35,495 bases of DNA, taken from positions 519,834-555,328 of the forward strand of contig KK106981.1 in NCBI GenBank assembly GCA_000611775.1. The letters run 5' to 3'. A program made the position numbers and the translations under genes. This DNA comes from Umbilicaria muhlenbergii (taxonomy: Eukaryota; Ascomycota; Lecanoromycetes; Umbilicariales; Umbilicariaceae). Within the stretch, counting starts at the first letter, position 1, and every line of letters begins with the position of its first letter. This document shows, one piece after another, positions 1-9,899 of this stretch. Under the pieces are notes generated by a model. The model saw nothing but the letters and a program-made list of their open reading frames with translations. It was not told where the DNA came from and did not search any database.

Positions 1-112
1 CACTGCTGACTTTGAGAATTGAAAAAAAGGGTTTAAGTCTTTGAACTGAGTAGTTTATGAGGTCTATGATGATGATATATCATATGTGTGGCTTAATTGC
101 TTTTTGATTTCC
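1..112 (+). repeat. 112-bp direct repeat, copy 1
   Basis: The first 112 bases recur at 989-1100 with few changes, mainly C/T and G/A. The shared block starts at CACTGCTGACTTT (here) or CACCGCTGGCTTT (second copy) and ends at TTTTTGATTTCC. No coding potential is visible. Confidence 0.85.
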
Positions 113-517
113 GCTCACTGTCTTGATGGTATTAATGTGTGATTAATTAATGATGTTCATCACCCTGAACTTTAAACTCACACAACATAATGCATCATGA
201 TTCATTTTTGATGATTTTTGCATCAAATTGACGGGCGCATTAAGCTCTACAATTCAATAGAGTTGTAAAGAAATCAAGTTGCAATGTCATATTTAATAAG
301 GGCATTACCTTGCAGCCTTATCTATTTTTTGAAGTTCGCGGCTCAAAAATTAAAGTTTAGCGCGCGGGAGTTAACCTGATTGAGTTAGTTCAGTGTCTAT
401 GTGGGTACCTCAGGGTCGACCCGGTTGGCCACTGGATACCGGGTCCGTGGAGGGGCTGGACCCGTGGGTCAGGTCTTTGACCATGAACCCGGCCCGACCT
501 GACCCAAATGACAGCCT
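1..517 (-). mobile_element. hAT-like non-autonomous element, one terminus (copy 1)
   Basis: The reverse complement starts at 517 with AGGCTGTCA, followed by a GC-rich subterminal stretch of GGGTC/GGGCC motifs (about 395-505) and, further in, a conserved block at about 203-266. The same three parts in the same order occur at 22208-22450 on the plus strand. GGGTCGGGCCGGG-rich ends next to short terminal motifs resemble the ends of some hAT transposons; that assignment is inference. No transposase is visible and the other terminus is not in the window. CpG and CCGG sites survive here, unlike in the neighbouring retrotransposons. Confidence 0.4.
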
Positions 518-988
518 AGAAACACTTAACAAGAGTTCTTTATATCCCTTGTACTCAGAATAGCGCTTTCCCCCGCAGGCTTTTTTGCTAATCTGAGCTT
601 TTTACAGTCTTTTATGTCAAACTTAAAAAGAATAACCTTTAGTATTGTAAAGCATGAAGGAAAATGCGGAAAAAGTGAAGTTTCATGATATTTTGCAAGG
701 TGATTGATTTAAGGTTTAGTGCTTACACCTCATCAAAATTCTCAAGAACCGTGACTTGACGCGTGTTGAACAATAATAAAGGCAGAAAGCAGTGAATAAC
801 AATGTGTTTTTGATGTTTTGCAGTTTGTAAAAGCAGTGTAAGATAGATTTAAATCTAATTCTTACATGACAAATCAAGAAAAAAGGTGTTGTGATTGTTG
901 TGTTGTTGTTTTTGTGATTTTCAATCATTTTTGATGTGAAGATTGTGACAACTTTGTGATATGCTTGAATTCACCGTGCTTTCACAAC
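518..988. other. unassigned AT-rich stretch
   Basis: I see no gene, LTR or domain here. The stretch lies between the hAT-like end and the second copy of the direct repeat. A 70-residue open frame on the minus strand at 716-928 looks like chance: it has no recognisable motif. Confidence 0.5.
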
Positions 989-1100
989 CACCGCTGGCTT
1001 TGAGAATTGAAAAAGAGGGTTTAAGTCTCTGAACTGAGTAGTTTATGAGGCTTATGACAATGATATATCATATGTGTGGCTTGGTTGCTTTTTGATTTCC
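989..1100 (+). repeat. 112-bp direct repeat, copy 2
   Basis: This is the second copy of the block found at 1-112. It keeps CCGC and GGC where the first copy has CTGC and GAC, so the first copy looks the more C-to-T mutated. It lies just before the family I gag fragment. Confidence 0.85.
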
Positions 1101-1116
1101 ACGCGCTTTAATAATA

Positions 1117-1819
1117 TTCAAGGCTACTTGAACCTCAGGCTTCAATTTTGTGAAAAAGTGAATTCTCATGTGCTCTTCACTGTAAAGAGGTAACTGAGCT
1201 TTTAAGGTGTTTAAATAATTATTAAAAGCTTAAACTGATTAATGAAGTAATTAAACAACATTATTATACAACTGAGTGATGTGAAGCTGATGATTCACAG
1301 AGTTCTTAATAATGTCAAGCAGGAATTTTATAAAATTATTTTAAATAATAATGAAATAATTTTTAATTTTATCATCTTGCAGTTACACCTCCTTTGATTC
1401 ATTCTTTAAATATTATATAATATAAATCACTTTATCCTCTTTATGAGGGAAATTAACTGAGTTAAAATAAAAGATATTTTTTATATTTCATATTTAATTC
1501 AGATGCTTCTTGACATTCTTGTCATGATATGACAGCAACTCCTTTGCTTAAATTCTTGATTATACATTTCATATTAACAGTGTTTTGTCAGTGCTTCACT
1601 TGCTTGTTACAGACTCAGTCTTCATTGAGTTGAAGAATCTCTCAGCTGAAGTATCAACATGAGTAACAAGATTCTTAAGTAAGTTGACTTGCAGTGTTAA
1701 AACTTCTTATTGAAGCTGCAGCAGCTTTTATTACTTTAAAAGTTCATCTCACTGTCATCTTGCTTGTATGATCTCATCATTAATGTTGTGCATTATTTCA
1801 TCTGAGGATCCTTCACTCA
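1117..1819 (-). pseudogene. family I chromovirus gag fragment
   Basis: This stretch aligns along its length with the gag region of element B (about 32590-33296) and element A (about 20566-21260), in the same orientation. It encodes the middle of Gag on the minus strand, including the capsid-like part, but carries many stops. It is more AT-rich than A and B: many CA or CG sites of those copies read TA or TG here, so it has been mutated more heavily. It has no LTR. On the right it ends abruptly at the start of element E. Confidence 0.8.
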
Positions 1820-2805
1820 CATCAGCAATTTAGCAAGTTAACTCTGAGTTAATTTTTAGCACTTTGAGCGCTCTGAGCTTCTGATCTCATGTCTCAGCTA
1901 ACAGCCGCTCTTAGTATCCTCTGAGCGCTTTGAGCTCAACCTTAAATCTTGAGCAGAACATCAAAATTTTGTGATAAAAAAACAATTATTAAAACAATTG
2001 TTTAAACAAGTACACACACAGTGTTATAATAACAGTAAAACTTATAATAAGTAAACTCTTGCTAAAATTCACTTTTCTGCAATAAAAAATCATGATTTGT
2101 TGAGTCTGAAAGCACTGTATAAGTGTTGAGTTCTGAATATTTAAAGAACTTCAAGATTTTCACCACTTAAAAATTTACACACTTTAATAACTTTTGCACC
2201 TCAACAGATATAAAGAAACTTTCAATGCATAAATTATAAAAAACAGTATTCTCTATTAATGTTAAACTAAAAGTTTCTTCATAACTGCTGCTGTTGTTAA
2301 GTTATATTTAATTCAAGTTTGCAATAGTAAAAAATCTTTCAAAAAAAGTCACATACTTTGAATAACTATTGCGCTTTTATACTTATAATATAACTTTCAG
2401 TTTATAAGTTGTAGAGAATAAGCTGTTTAAGAGTTTTCTTATACAAAGTTTCTTTTTATGTGTTGTTGTTATTGAGTTATTCAAAAAGTCATTAAAAATC
2501 TGTTTATTAATGTTGTAATTTTCATCACTGAAAGTTTGAAATCAATGTAACTTTTTAACAACAACAGTTATAAAAAAACTTTAAGTTACATTTAAACTTA
2601 TGAAGAAATCTTTAGTTTGTAAAGTGTACAGAATAAAGAGATTTAAAACTTTTCAATAAAAAGTTTTTTATTATTCATGAAGGTATAATAGTTATTTAAA
2701 GTGTAAGATTTGTATGAGCTCATTTACTGCTCAGAGAGTGCTCTGAGCGCATAAAGTACTATTAACTAAAACCTTATTTTTGAGCGGGCTGCCAAGTTGC
2801 GGATG
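1820..2805. mobile_element. element E, copy 1 (non-coding, imperfect terminal inverted repeats)
   Basis: This 986-bp AT-rich unit is repeated at 23386-24503. Its left end CATCAGCAATTTAGC and right end GCCAAGTTGCGGATG are inverted repeats that differ mostly by transitions (the right end reversed reads CATCCGCAACTTGGC). The similarity continues inward to the GAGCGCTCTGAGC-type motifs near each end. It has no open frame of note. The interior has several diverged internal repeats built around AACTTTCA and TTGTTGTTAAG motifs. It looks like a MITE-type or satellite-like element. No target duplication is visible: the left flank is family I gag and the right flank is family II pol tail. Confidence 0.6.
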
Positions 2806-3100
2806 TGATGAAAGACAAGTAAATAAATGAGGGTGACTTGACATGACACTGATGAGAGGTCAAGTGCAAGATGTTGATCTCAGGTTCACTTTAATCTTCA
2901 AATCTGAAATGAAATACTTCTGTGCTTAAGTGTTCTCTGCAATGTGACATGTCTGTGATAATGTAGTTTATGCAGTAATCTTATTAAAAATCCTGTCATA
3001 GTGTTGTAGCATCATAGCCCCTGTCATACTTGTTGTAAAGCACAGGCTTCATCATAAAAGATCAGGTTAACAAAGCTGACAAAGTTTTCAGTTCTTAAAA

Positions 3101-3370
3101 CTCATGACTTTTGCAACAGCTTCTCAATCAACCTTGAAGAGTCACATTTTAAGGCTCATGACTTTTGTGACAGCTTCTCAATCAACCTTGAAGGATCACA
3201 TCTTAAAGCTCATGACTTTTGTGACAGCTTCTCAATTAACCTTGAAGGGTCACATCTTAAGGCTCATGACTTTTACAACAGCTTCTCAATCAACCTTGAA
3301 GGGTCACATCTTAAGACTTATGACTTTTGCAACAGCTTCTTAATCAATCTTGAAGAGTCATGTCTTAAGA
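3101..3370 (-). repeat. 54-bp in-frame tandem repeat in the pol tail of D (5 units)
   Basis: CTCATGACTTTT or its variant recurs at 3101, 3155, 3209, 3263 and 3317, giving exactly 54 bases per unit, or 18 codons. Read on the pol strand each unit encodes an 18-residue repeat in which TGA replaces a likely Trp codon (LKM-x-xFKVD-x-EAV-xKVMS). It lies after the chromodomain, at the C-terminal end of the polyprotein. The plus-strand open frame at 3104-3343 is a shadow of the repeat. Confidence 0.85.
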
Positions 3371-3389
3371 CTCATCTGAATTTCTGTTT

Positions 3390-5000
3390 GTCAGAGTTGT
3401 CAGCATGAAATTTTCACATTTTTGTCTTTACATTGTGAATGAAGTGTGTTGACTCTCATGTGTCATCTCACACCTGGTTCATCAGCTTTCATTTGATGAG
3501 GTATTGAAGCCTGCTGTCATGAACATAATTATTCACAATTGCCTTGACTTCTCACTCATTGTCTCAGTTGAGTAGTAGGTTTTTTCCTGTCAATGCAGAG
3601 AACACATGACATGTGCCTTGAAATGACTTCAATAAAGTGATGTTGAATATGTTATAGATATTTCAATCCTCTGAGAGGTCAAGTTCATATGATGAATAAC
3701 TTATCACATGTCATATCATGAATAAGCTGAGCTTTTTTCAATGCAGTTTCTTCATCTACTTGTTCATTGACATATTCTTTTCATTAATCAGTACTAAATC
3801 ACCTTCTTTAAATGTTATCTCCGTTCAGCGCTGATTATAATAATTTGCATATATTTCATTAACCTGTCATAACTGCTTCTGAGCTGTTGTAATTTGATTT
3901 TGAAGCTGCTGTGCATCTGCATAAGATCTTATTTGTTCATGTGAGTGCTGTATAAACAGTCTACTTAGCCTCATCTGAGGGTCTCACCTTAGGTTAAGCT
4001 GAAAGGGGCTTTTTCTCATAGCAGCATGTATGAAGTTGTTGTATGAGAACTTCATGCAGAGTAGAAGCTTCATTCAGTCCTTTTGCTGCTCATTAATGAA
4101 TATGCATAAATACACCTTCAGGGACTGATTCTGCCTCTTCATTTGATCATCAGTTTGCAGGTGAAAAGCTGTTGACATGTTATAATGACACTGCATGTGA
4201 AAGCAGAAGTTGATTCACTGCTTTAATGTAAACAGCTTGTCTCTGTCTGTGATTAAAACTTTTGACACCTCATGATGCTTAATTATGTCCTGAATAAACA
4301 CTTCAATGAAGTCAACAACTGACATTGTCTTCTGTACTAAAATATAATGAGCCATTTTGGTCAACTTATTGACTATGACAAGGATTGAATCTCATGTCAT
4401 ACTTTTATACATGCTGCTCAGTGGCAAATCTGTAATGAAGTTCATTGTCATCATATGCCACGGCTCAGTTGAGACTGGCAATGAGTTTAATAACTCATAT
4501 GATTTGTGATGAGCTGGCTTCACCTTTTGGCATTTGACACAGTCATGATAGTAACATCATATGTCTCTGACAGCATCAAGTCAGTCATAAGATCACTGCA
4601 TTAATTTTGTAATTCTTGACTTCCTGAAATGACCTGCAAAGACATCATCATGAAATTGATTAATCACTGCATTGTGAAGGGCAGAGTTCTGTGAAATGTA
4701 AATCTTATCATCATATTTGTCATTTCTGACTCAGCCAAGTTGTTTTTATCCTCAAGAGGGGTAGCTAATCCCTGTCATACTCATCATATCAAATCATCTT
4801 TCAACTGTTCAGTATGAATTATATGTTTAAGTTGTTTGATAAACATTCTTGTATAAGCTGTTATCTCCTCACCTAGGGGTGAGTGAGTAGACATGAGCTG
4901 AAGCGCTTCAACAGTGTCAGCAGAAGAAGCACTATCCTTAATTTAAAAATTAATAAGAACATGACTTGCATCATCATTCATAATTACAGTGCCTGCTGCA
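3390..5000 (-). pseudogene. D integrase with C-terminal chromodomain (decayed)
   Basis: On the minus strand I can read the second half of the HHCC zinc-binding domain (DCVKCQKVKPA, about 4515-4555), the start of the catalytic core (MNFITDLP, about 4428-4452), the C-terminal domain (FKEGDLVLIN, about 3790-3820) and a chromodomain (EVKAIVNNYVHDSRLQYLIK, about 3480-3550). The first catalytic Asp of the core is Asn in this copy. Several conserved Trp positions are TGA. The enzyme would insert the element's cDNA, with the chromodomain steering it to modified chromatin. It is not functional here. Confidence 0.85.
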
Positions 5001-5054
5001 CTATTCTTGATTGAGTGCTGCTCAGGTTCTGTATACTCAAGCTTTTTCATTCAG

Positions 5055-5416
5055 TCACAGCTTGCTTCTTAAGCATATAAGTCATGAACTGCTGATGTTT
5101 CAGTTGTACTGCCAGCTTCAGTATTCATTGTATTAATATATTCATCATGGCTTGCTTCTTGAGCATGTAGGTCATGAACTGCTGATGTTTCAATCATGTC
5201 ATCAGCTTCAGCATACATCATATTAACATATTCATCACAGCTTGCTTCTTGAGTATGTAAGTCATGAACTGCTGATGTTTCAGTCATGCTGCTGACTTCA
5301 GTATTCATCATATTAATATATTCATCACGGCTTGCTTCTTGAGCATGTAGGTCACAGACTGCTGATGTTTTAATTGTGCTGTCAACTTCAATATTCATCA
5401 TACTGATATTATTCAT
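5055..5416 (-). repeat. 90-bp in-frame tandem repeat in pol of D (4 units)
   Basis: CTTGCTTCTT recurs at 5061, 5151, 5241 and 5331, an exact 90-base period. On the minus strand the array is open (5069-5416) and encodes a 30-residue repeat starting TSAVHDLHAQEAS and rich in Asp, Glu, Met and Asn. It sits between RNase H and integrase in the polyprotein, where most chromoviruses have a short linker. Confidence 0.9.
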
Positions 5417-5419
5417 TGT

Positions 5420-6384
5420 GACAGGTATGACATTCTTTTGTCATAATCTTTGTCATACTGAGCGTCTTGACTGCAGCATCATTGCAGCAAGTGCATATAA
5501 TTTCTTTTACACTGACTTATAATCCTTGCTTCCTAAATGAAAGGACTGTCACATTATTTCAGCAGTGATTGAGGTACTGACAGCCTTCAGCAGTTCATAA
5601 TCAAGTCATTTTAATAAACTGTTAACAGAGTTCTTCTTGTCCTCTTAATATGTGATCTTAAAGTTGTACTCAGTGCGCTTTTCAGCTCACTTGAGCTGCC
5701 TTCATGTGAGGTTTGAGGTAGTCATAAATCAAACAAGGTTTGCATGATCAGTTAATATGATGATCAGGTGCTTAGCGCCTTGACAGTAATGTCATTAATG
5801 ATGCATGACTTTCATGATGACAAGGAGCTCTTGTTCATCTGTATTATATTAAGTCTTAATATTTAGCAGTTTCTTACTGTAGTAAGCAACTGATAATCAG
5901 TGCAATTGACTGTTAATTTTAAAGTGTTGCATCAAGATTCTGTTAATTGTGAATTCAGAGGCGTCTGTTTCAACCCTTATGAGTTTGTTTTCATCAAAAT
6001 AATGTAATAATGAAACACTCATGAAGGTCTCCTTCAGAGCATTAAACACTTTCAATGTGACTCTTGAGAGTGAAAAAAAGGCAGGTATGATGTTTTCTTG
6101 TTGTAGCTCTCCTTCAACTTGCAGATTATGTGCTGAATACTTTATATTAAATCTTTATAATAAGGTCAGGCTGTTCTGCTTTCTTTTAATAATAATTTGT
6201 TGAGATTAAAGAAGAGAAAATGATGTATCCTCAGTCTTCTTTTTATTCTTTCCTGTTTTCAGAAGATTTAACAGTGATGCTGCAATTCATGAATAATCTC
6301 TGATAAACCTTCAGAAGAAGTTGATGAAGCTTAAAAAAATCTGCAATTCATGAATGTTCTCTAAGAGTAGTCATTTTTCAACAG
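5420..6384 (-). pseudogene. D RNase H and end of RT (decayed)
   Basis: The minus strand encodes the RT connection and RNase H. Just left of the element A insertion I read ENIHELQIFLSFINFF and RFIRDYS, the gypsy RT thumb motif usually seen as FLGFANFYRRFI. The remainder to about 5420 aligns with element C. It has several TGA and TAA stops. Confidence 0.78.
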
Positions 6385-6612
6385 TGTAAGACTATAACAT
6401 CTTTTACTAAAAAGGGAAGTATAGTTGAGGTATGTGACAATGTGAGATATAAATGTATAGAGGTTATATGATTTTAACTATATAAAATTAATAATTAAGA
6501 AATGAAGATGAGATTGAGCAGTGTGAAGTTTTCATGTGACTCATTAATGCTGTCAAGTCACCTGTAGGACGCACACTCTATGCAAGTCTTGAATTGTCAT
6601 TAACTCATGACA
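6385..6612 (-). repeat. LTR of element A (3' LTR)
   Basis: This 228-bp LTR starts TGTAAGA and ends TCATGACA on the plus strand, so it keeps TG...CA ends. It matches the copies at 21427-21654, 26884-27111 and 33458-33685, and differs from them almost only by transitions. It is preceded by AACAG, which recurs after the partner LTR at 21655-21659. Confidence 0.93.
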
Positions 6613-6615
6613 ATT

Positions 6616-6627
6616 GCCTCCCCCTTA
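6616..6627 (-). other. polypurine tract of element A
   Basis: The minus strand reads AAGGGGGAGGC just before the 3' LTR, with three bases (AAT) between. This is the plus-strand primer position for reverse transcription and it fixes the transcription direction of A as minus. The matching site in B is at 27115-27125. Confidence 0.75.
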
Positions 6628-6867
6628 TGCATTGACCCTTCAGTGCAGAAAGGTGAGTGACTGTTGAAAGACTCAATTAACTGTTGAACTGATGACGTGA
6701 CACTGATGCTGACTAAGTGAGGTGATAGTGAGGTGAGTTAATCACATGAATGTGAAAACCCTGAGGAGCAGAGCAGCAGCAGCAGAGTCATGACAGTGAA
6801 GTCATGACAGCACTATGATAGCACTACTCAGGTTACAGGCAGTGATATTACAATAAAAGCTTCAAGA

Positions 6868-6875
6868 TATAAATA
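6868..6875 (+). promoter_or_regulatory. TATA-like box upstream of antisense gene in A
   Basis: TATAAATA lies about 120 bases upstream of the ATG at 6991 and is followed by CAACTCCTCA and CTTCTGTCATCAAC, a pyrimidine-rich stretch typical of fungal start regions. The same box is kept in B at 27367-27374. It suggests a plus-strand promoter inside the retrotransposon, independent of the LTR. Confidence 0.55.
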
Positions 6876-6990
6876 CTATCAACTCCTCAATCTTCTGTCA
6901 TCAACTTTTATGAGAGCAGTGATGCATCACTGCAACATCATTTACACACCCTCAAATCACATCTTCTTCATCATCACAACATCAGTCATC

Positions 6991-7738
6991 ATGCCTGTAA
7001 GTTAAAGAAACAGGCTCTGCACATGCATGATTAATGCATGACATCATATAATGTTCACTCATTGCCAAGCGCTCTGCAGGCCCTCATGCATGACTCATTA
7101 AATTATTTTGCCTTCAATGCAGTCATCATTTCACTGAAGATACCACGCAGGTTTGTGATACTCATGTGAATGTCAAGTGCACATACTGTGTCAACTTTCA
7201 CAAAGCTTGTCTTTTAATAAATTTAACATGCTCACCTGTTGTACCTCACTGATGATTCAAGGTCCCTGCATAATTCATATGCAAGATGAACACATTGATC
7301 TGCTTAATCAACAGAGTTAATATCAACACTCCTCTGCCTGCCCTCTTGATCACCCTCAAGGCGCGCCAAAAGTGTTATAACAAGAAGATTACAGTGCATC
7401 TTCATGTTGTCAGCTGTCATCAGAAGCTGTTCAAATTGAAGTTTATTATCAAGATCAATCTTCTGCTGCTTAAGCAGATTAAGTGCAGCAACAATGCACT
7501 TGAAGGTATTCTGAATATTATGTAATATTCAGTTTAATCCCCTTCTCTTCACCCCTGATGTGACAGTTACAATCAGCTAATGTGCATTCTATTTTAAAAG
7601 CATTTGTTTGTCATTGTTGTTGATGATGATGATGATGATGATGAGGACTTCTCTCCGTTTGAGGAGTCAAAGAGGTCAGAGAAATCAAAGAAGAATGAAG
7701 AAGATAAGAAGAAAGATGAGAATGATGATGATGAGTAA
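6991..7738 (+). pseudogene. antisense accessory gene of A (Cys/His cluster, Leu-rich middle, acidic tail)
   Basis: The plus strand, opposite to pol, holds three coding modules that align with element B. First, a Cys/His module at about 7109-7250 contains C-x2-C-x11-C-x7-C-x2-C-x3-H (core 7154-7201). Second, a Lys- and Leu-rich module is open at 7286-7525 and ends ALEGILNIM. Third, an acidic tail of Asp and Glu runs from about 7610 to a TAA at 7736-7738. ATGCCT at 6991 is followed by GTAAGT, and a CTCTGCAG acceptor-like site lies about 83 bases on, so introns are likely, but I could not find splice phases that join all three modules. TGA codons interrupt it, as expected of the decay. Function unknown; the Cys/His spacing suggests zinc binding. 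Confidence 0.6.
7619..7643 (+). repeat. GAT trinucleotide run
   Basis: TGATGATGATG repeats seven to eight times and encodes a run of Asp in the acidic tail of the antisense gene. Element B has a shorter run at about 28117-28135. Confidence 0.8.
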
Positions 7739-8067
7739 ATTATTCTTTACTGATGTTTTATTAATCTTATATGATAGTTCCTTTTGCTTGCTTTGATTCA
7801 CTGCAGTGATGATAATAATATTATGATTTTCATGTGCTTTCCTGATGATTCATCTTTTTTAATGAACTTATCATCCTTGACCCTTGCTGTAGATCATCTA
7901 TAAGGTCTTAATAAAACCTGTAAAACCTCTTGAGGAAAATCAGGAAAGAGTGTTTTTATGATGTCAATTAAATCTTTTTAAATCACTTCTTCCTGTGCTC
8001 TTTTAATTTATTGTTAAAGACTGCATGCATTTCCTGCACATCTTTTAAGTTCTTCTTTAACACTCAT

Positions 8068-8165
8068 TGATCATATTCTTCTGATCAACCCTTTCATCTC
8101 ACTTTGTACAGGATTTCATTCCTGAATTTTCAGTGATTTAAAATCTCTTCAACTTCATATTCTTC
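8068..8165 (-). pseudogene. chromodomain of A pol
   Basis: On the minus strand the C-terminus of pol reads EEEYEVEEILN and, after a TGA, KVR-x-KG-like residues, matching the chromodomain of element B at 28535-28640. It lies downstream of the integrase GPY/F-like region (about 8280-8370). Chromodomains of this class bind methylated histone tails and direct insertion to silent chromatin; the present copy is interrupted. Confidence 0.8.
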
Positions 8166-8179
8166 TTCATCATCAATTA

Positions 8180-9800
8180 GCTCTGAAGGTGACAGTAATG
8201 ATTTAAAGTCATCATCAACTCTGCACTGATATGACTTCAGGTAAGAGACATGAAAGACATTATGAATTTAATAAATGAGCAGTAAAGTTAATCTGTAAGC
8301 CTGCTTCTCTATTAAATCTTCAACCTGAAATGATTTAATAAATTTATGAGACAGTTTTCTGCTCAGGCGCTTCTGTTGTAAGTTCTTCATGAATAACATT
8401 ATCAAGTCTCTCACATTATAGGTCTTGAGTTTATGTTTGACATTATAATATTTTGCTTAAAAATTAATTATATTTTCTCATCATTGTAACAGTGCTTCCT
8501 GTATGTCATGAAATCATTTCACTTAATTTTTAACTGCAGGTACTCTTTCTTTCCTGAAGTCATCTTTAACTTCAAATCTTACTTTCAGATGATAAGCATA
8601 CATGACATAAAAAGAGCTGCACTTTATTGATGTTTGCATTTCATTGTTGTAAGTGAATTCTGTCAGAGGTAAAAGATTCATTCAGTTGTCTTGTTCATCT
8701 GAGTAATAACAGTGAAGGTAATGTTTTAAGATTTAATTCTGTCATTTTATCTGTCTGTTCATTTGCAGATGAAAGGCAGTGCTTAGTTGATGCTTCATCC
8801 TTAAATAATAGCACATTTCTGATCAGAAAGCACTTGTGAAAACTGATTCTTAATCAGAGACAGCTTCTTTCAATACATTGAATCAGCATATTATTTCCTC
8901 ATAGAAAAAGTCACTCAACTCTGTTGTTATAATCATTTTTATGATTTAAATATACTGAGTCATTTTTGTATACTGATTCATAATCATTAAGATCACATCA
9001 TACACATAATCTCTGCACTTACTTGACAGCAAGTCAGTGATAAAATTCATTGTGACTTGCTGTCATGATTCTTCTGACTGAGGCAGCGCCTGTAGCTCAT
9101 CATAGAGATGATGTTTAAGCACTTTCATCCTTTGACAGATGTCACATGATGCAACATAATCTTTGACATCTCAGCTCATATCAATTTAATAATATTTATG
9201 ATCAATTAATTCAAGAGTTCTTTCTACCCTGAAATGCTCTGTCAAGGCATCATCATGATGATGTTTTAAGATCTCTGCTCTTACTGACTTTTCTTTTAAA
9301 ACATATATTTGTTCCTCATGAAACAGAAGGCCTTCAGAGTTAAATTTTTAAAAACTTTCAGCTTTAACCTTGTGCTTCACTGATGTACAATCAGCGTTGC
9401 GTGTCACTTCTACAAATGAATCATCATTTTGTAGAGTTCAAATCAAATCCTTTAAAGATAAACTCAGGCTTTCATCAGTTGTTTCATGAATGACAAGATC
9501 TCTTATCATCACATGTGAAATAAATTGTTTGCAATCAACAGTTTCAGTGACAGAGTTAAGCTGTTTCACAGCTACATCACAGTTGTCATGAGCAGGTGTT
9601 TTGTTATCACTTCTTCAGCATTTTTTTTGAAGTTTAAGGTTTTTAATTCTGATCATTCTCTCCACCCCTGTGAGCAACTGCCTCACAATAGGGGCATATC
9701 TGAGTGAGAATATGTTCACAAGAGTGACTAACTTTCTCTGAAGTGTTGAGAGTAATTTCTTCATAATTTCACTCACCTCTTCAACATCCCTGTAGTCTGA
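8180..9800 (-). pseudogene. integrase of A pol
   Basis: Read on the minus strand, the HHCC end (YVASCDICQR) lies at about 9130-9170 and the start of the catalytic core (MNFIT) at about 9038-9052, followed by the second-Asp region. The first catalytic Asp is Asn, as in B, C and D. Stops are frequent. The region aligns throughout with B at about 28650-30250. Confidence 0.85.
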
Positions 9801-9899
9801 TCACCTCAACAACACATCAGTGAAGTTGATCTTTTCAGACTGATGCAGGATATTAAAATCAAAAGCAGTGAACTTCATTACTCATCATGCTTGCTTATC

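Larger units (their letters stand above)
2806..6384 (-). mobile_element. family II chromovirus D, 3' part of pol (left piece)
   Basis: This piece matches element C at about 13453-17065 nearly end to end and is read on the minus strand. It holds, right to left, part of RT and RNase H, a 90-bp tandem repeat, integrase, chromodomain and a 54-bp tandem repeat. It is cut on the right at 6384 by element A, whose insertion duplicated AACAG (6380-6384 and 21655-21659); the rest of D continues at 21655. On the left it stops at element E, so the antisense gene, polypurine tract and 3' LTR of D are missing. Confidence 0.88.

Noticed and set aside
3104-3343. Plus-strand 79-residue repetitive protein.
   Set aside because: It is the shadow of the 54-bp tandem repeat that belongs to the minus-strand pol tail; the element C counterpart is not open on the plus strand.
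5055-5416. The 90-bp array as a CRISPR array.
   Set aside because: Units are contiguous with no unique spacers, lie in frame within pol, and the window is eukaryotic in character.
6991-7080. A complete intron (ATGCCT/GTAAGT ... CTCTGCAG) joining the start to the Cys/His module.
   Set aside because: The splice signals look good in A, but the acceptor is altered in B and the reading phase does not carry into the Cys/His frame, so I did not commit to a gene model.
9525-9707. Plus-strand 60-residue frame, repeated at 29992-30174.
   Set aside because: It lies opposite the RNase H-integrase linker and is similar in A and B only because the underlying pol sequence is.
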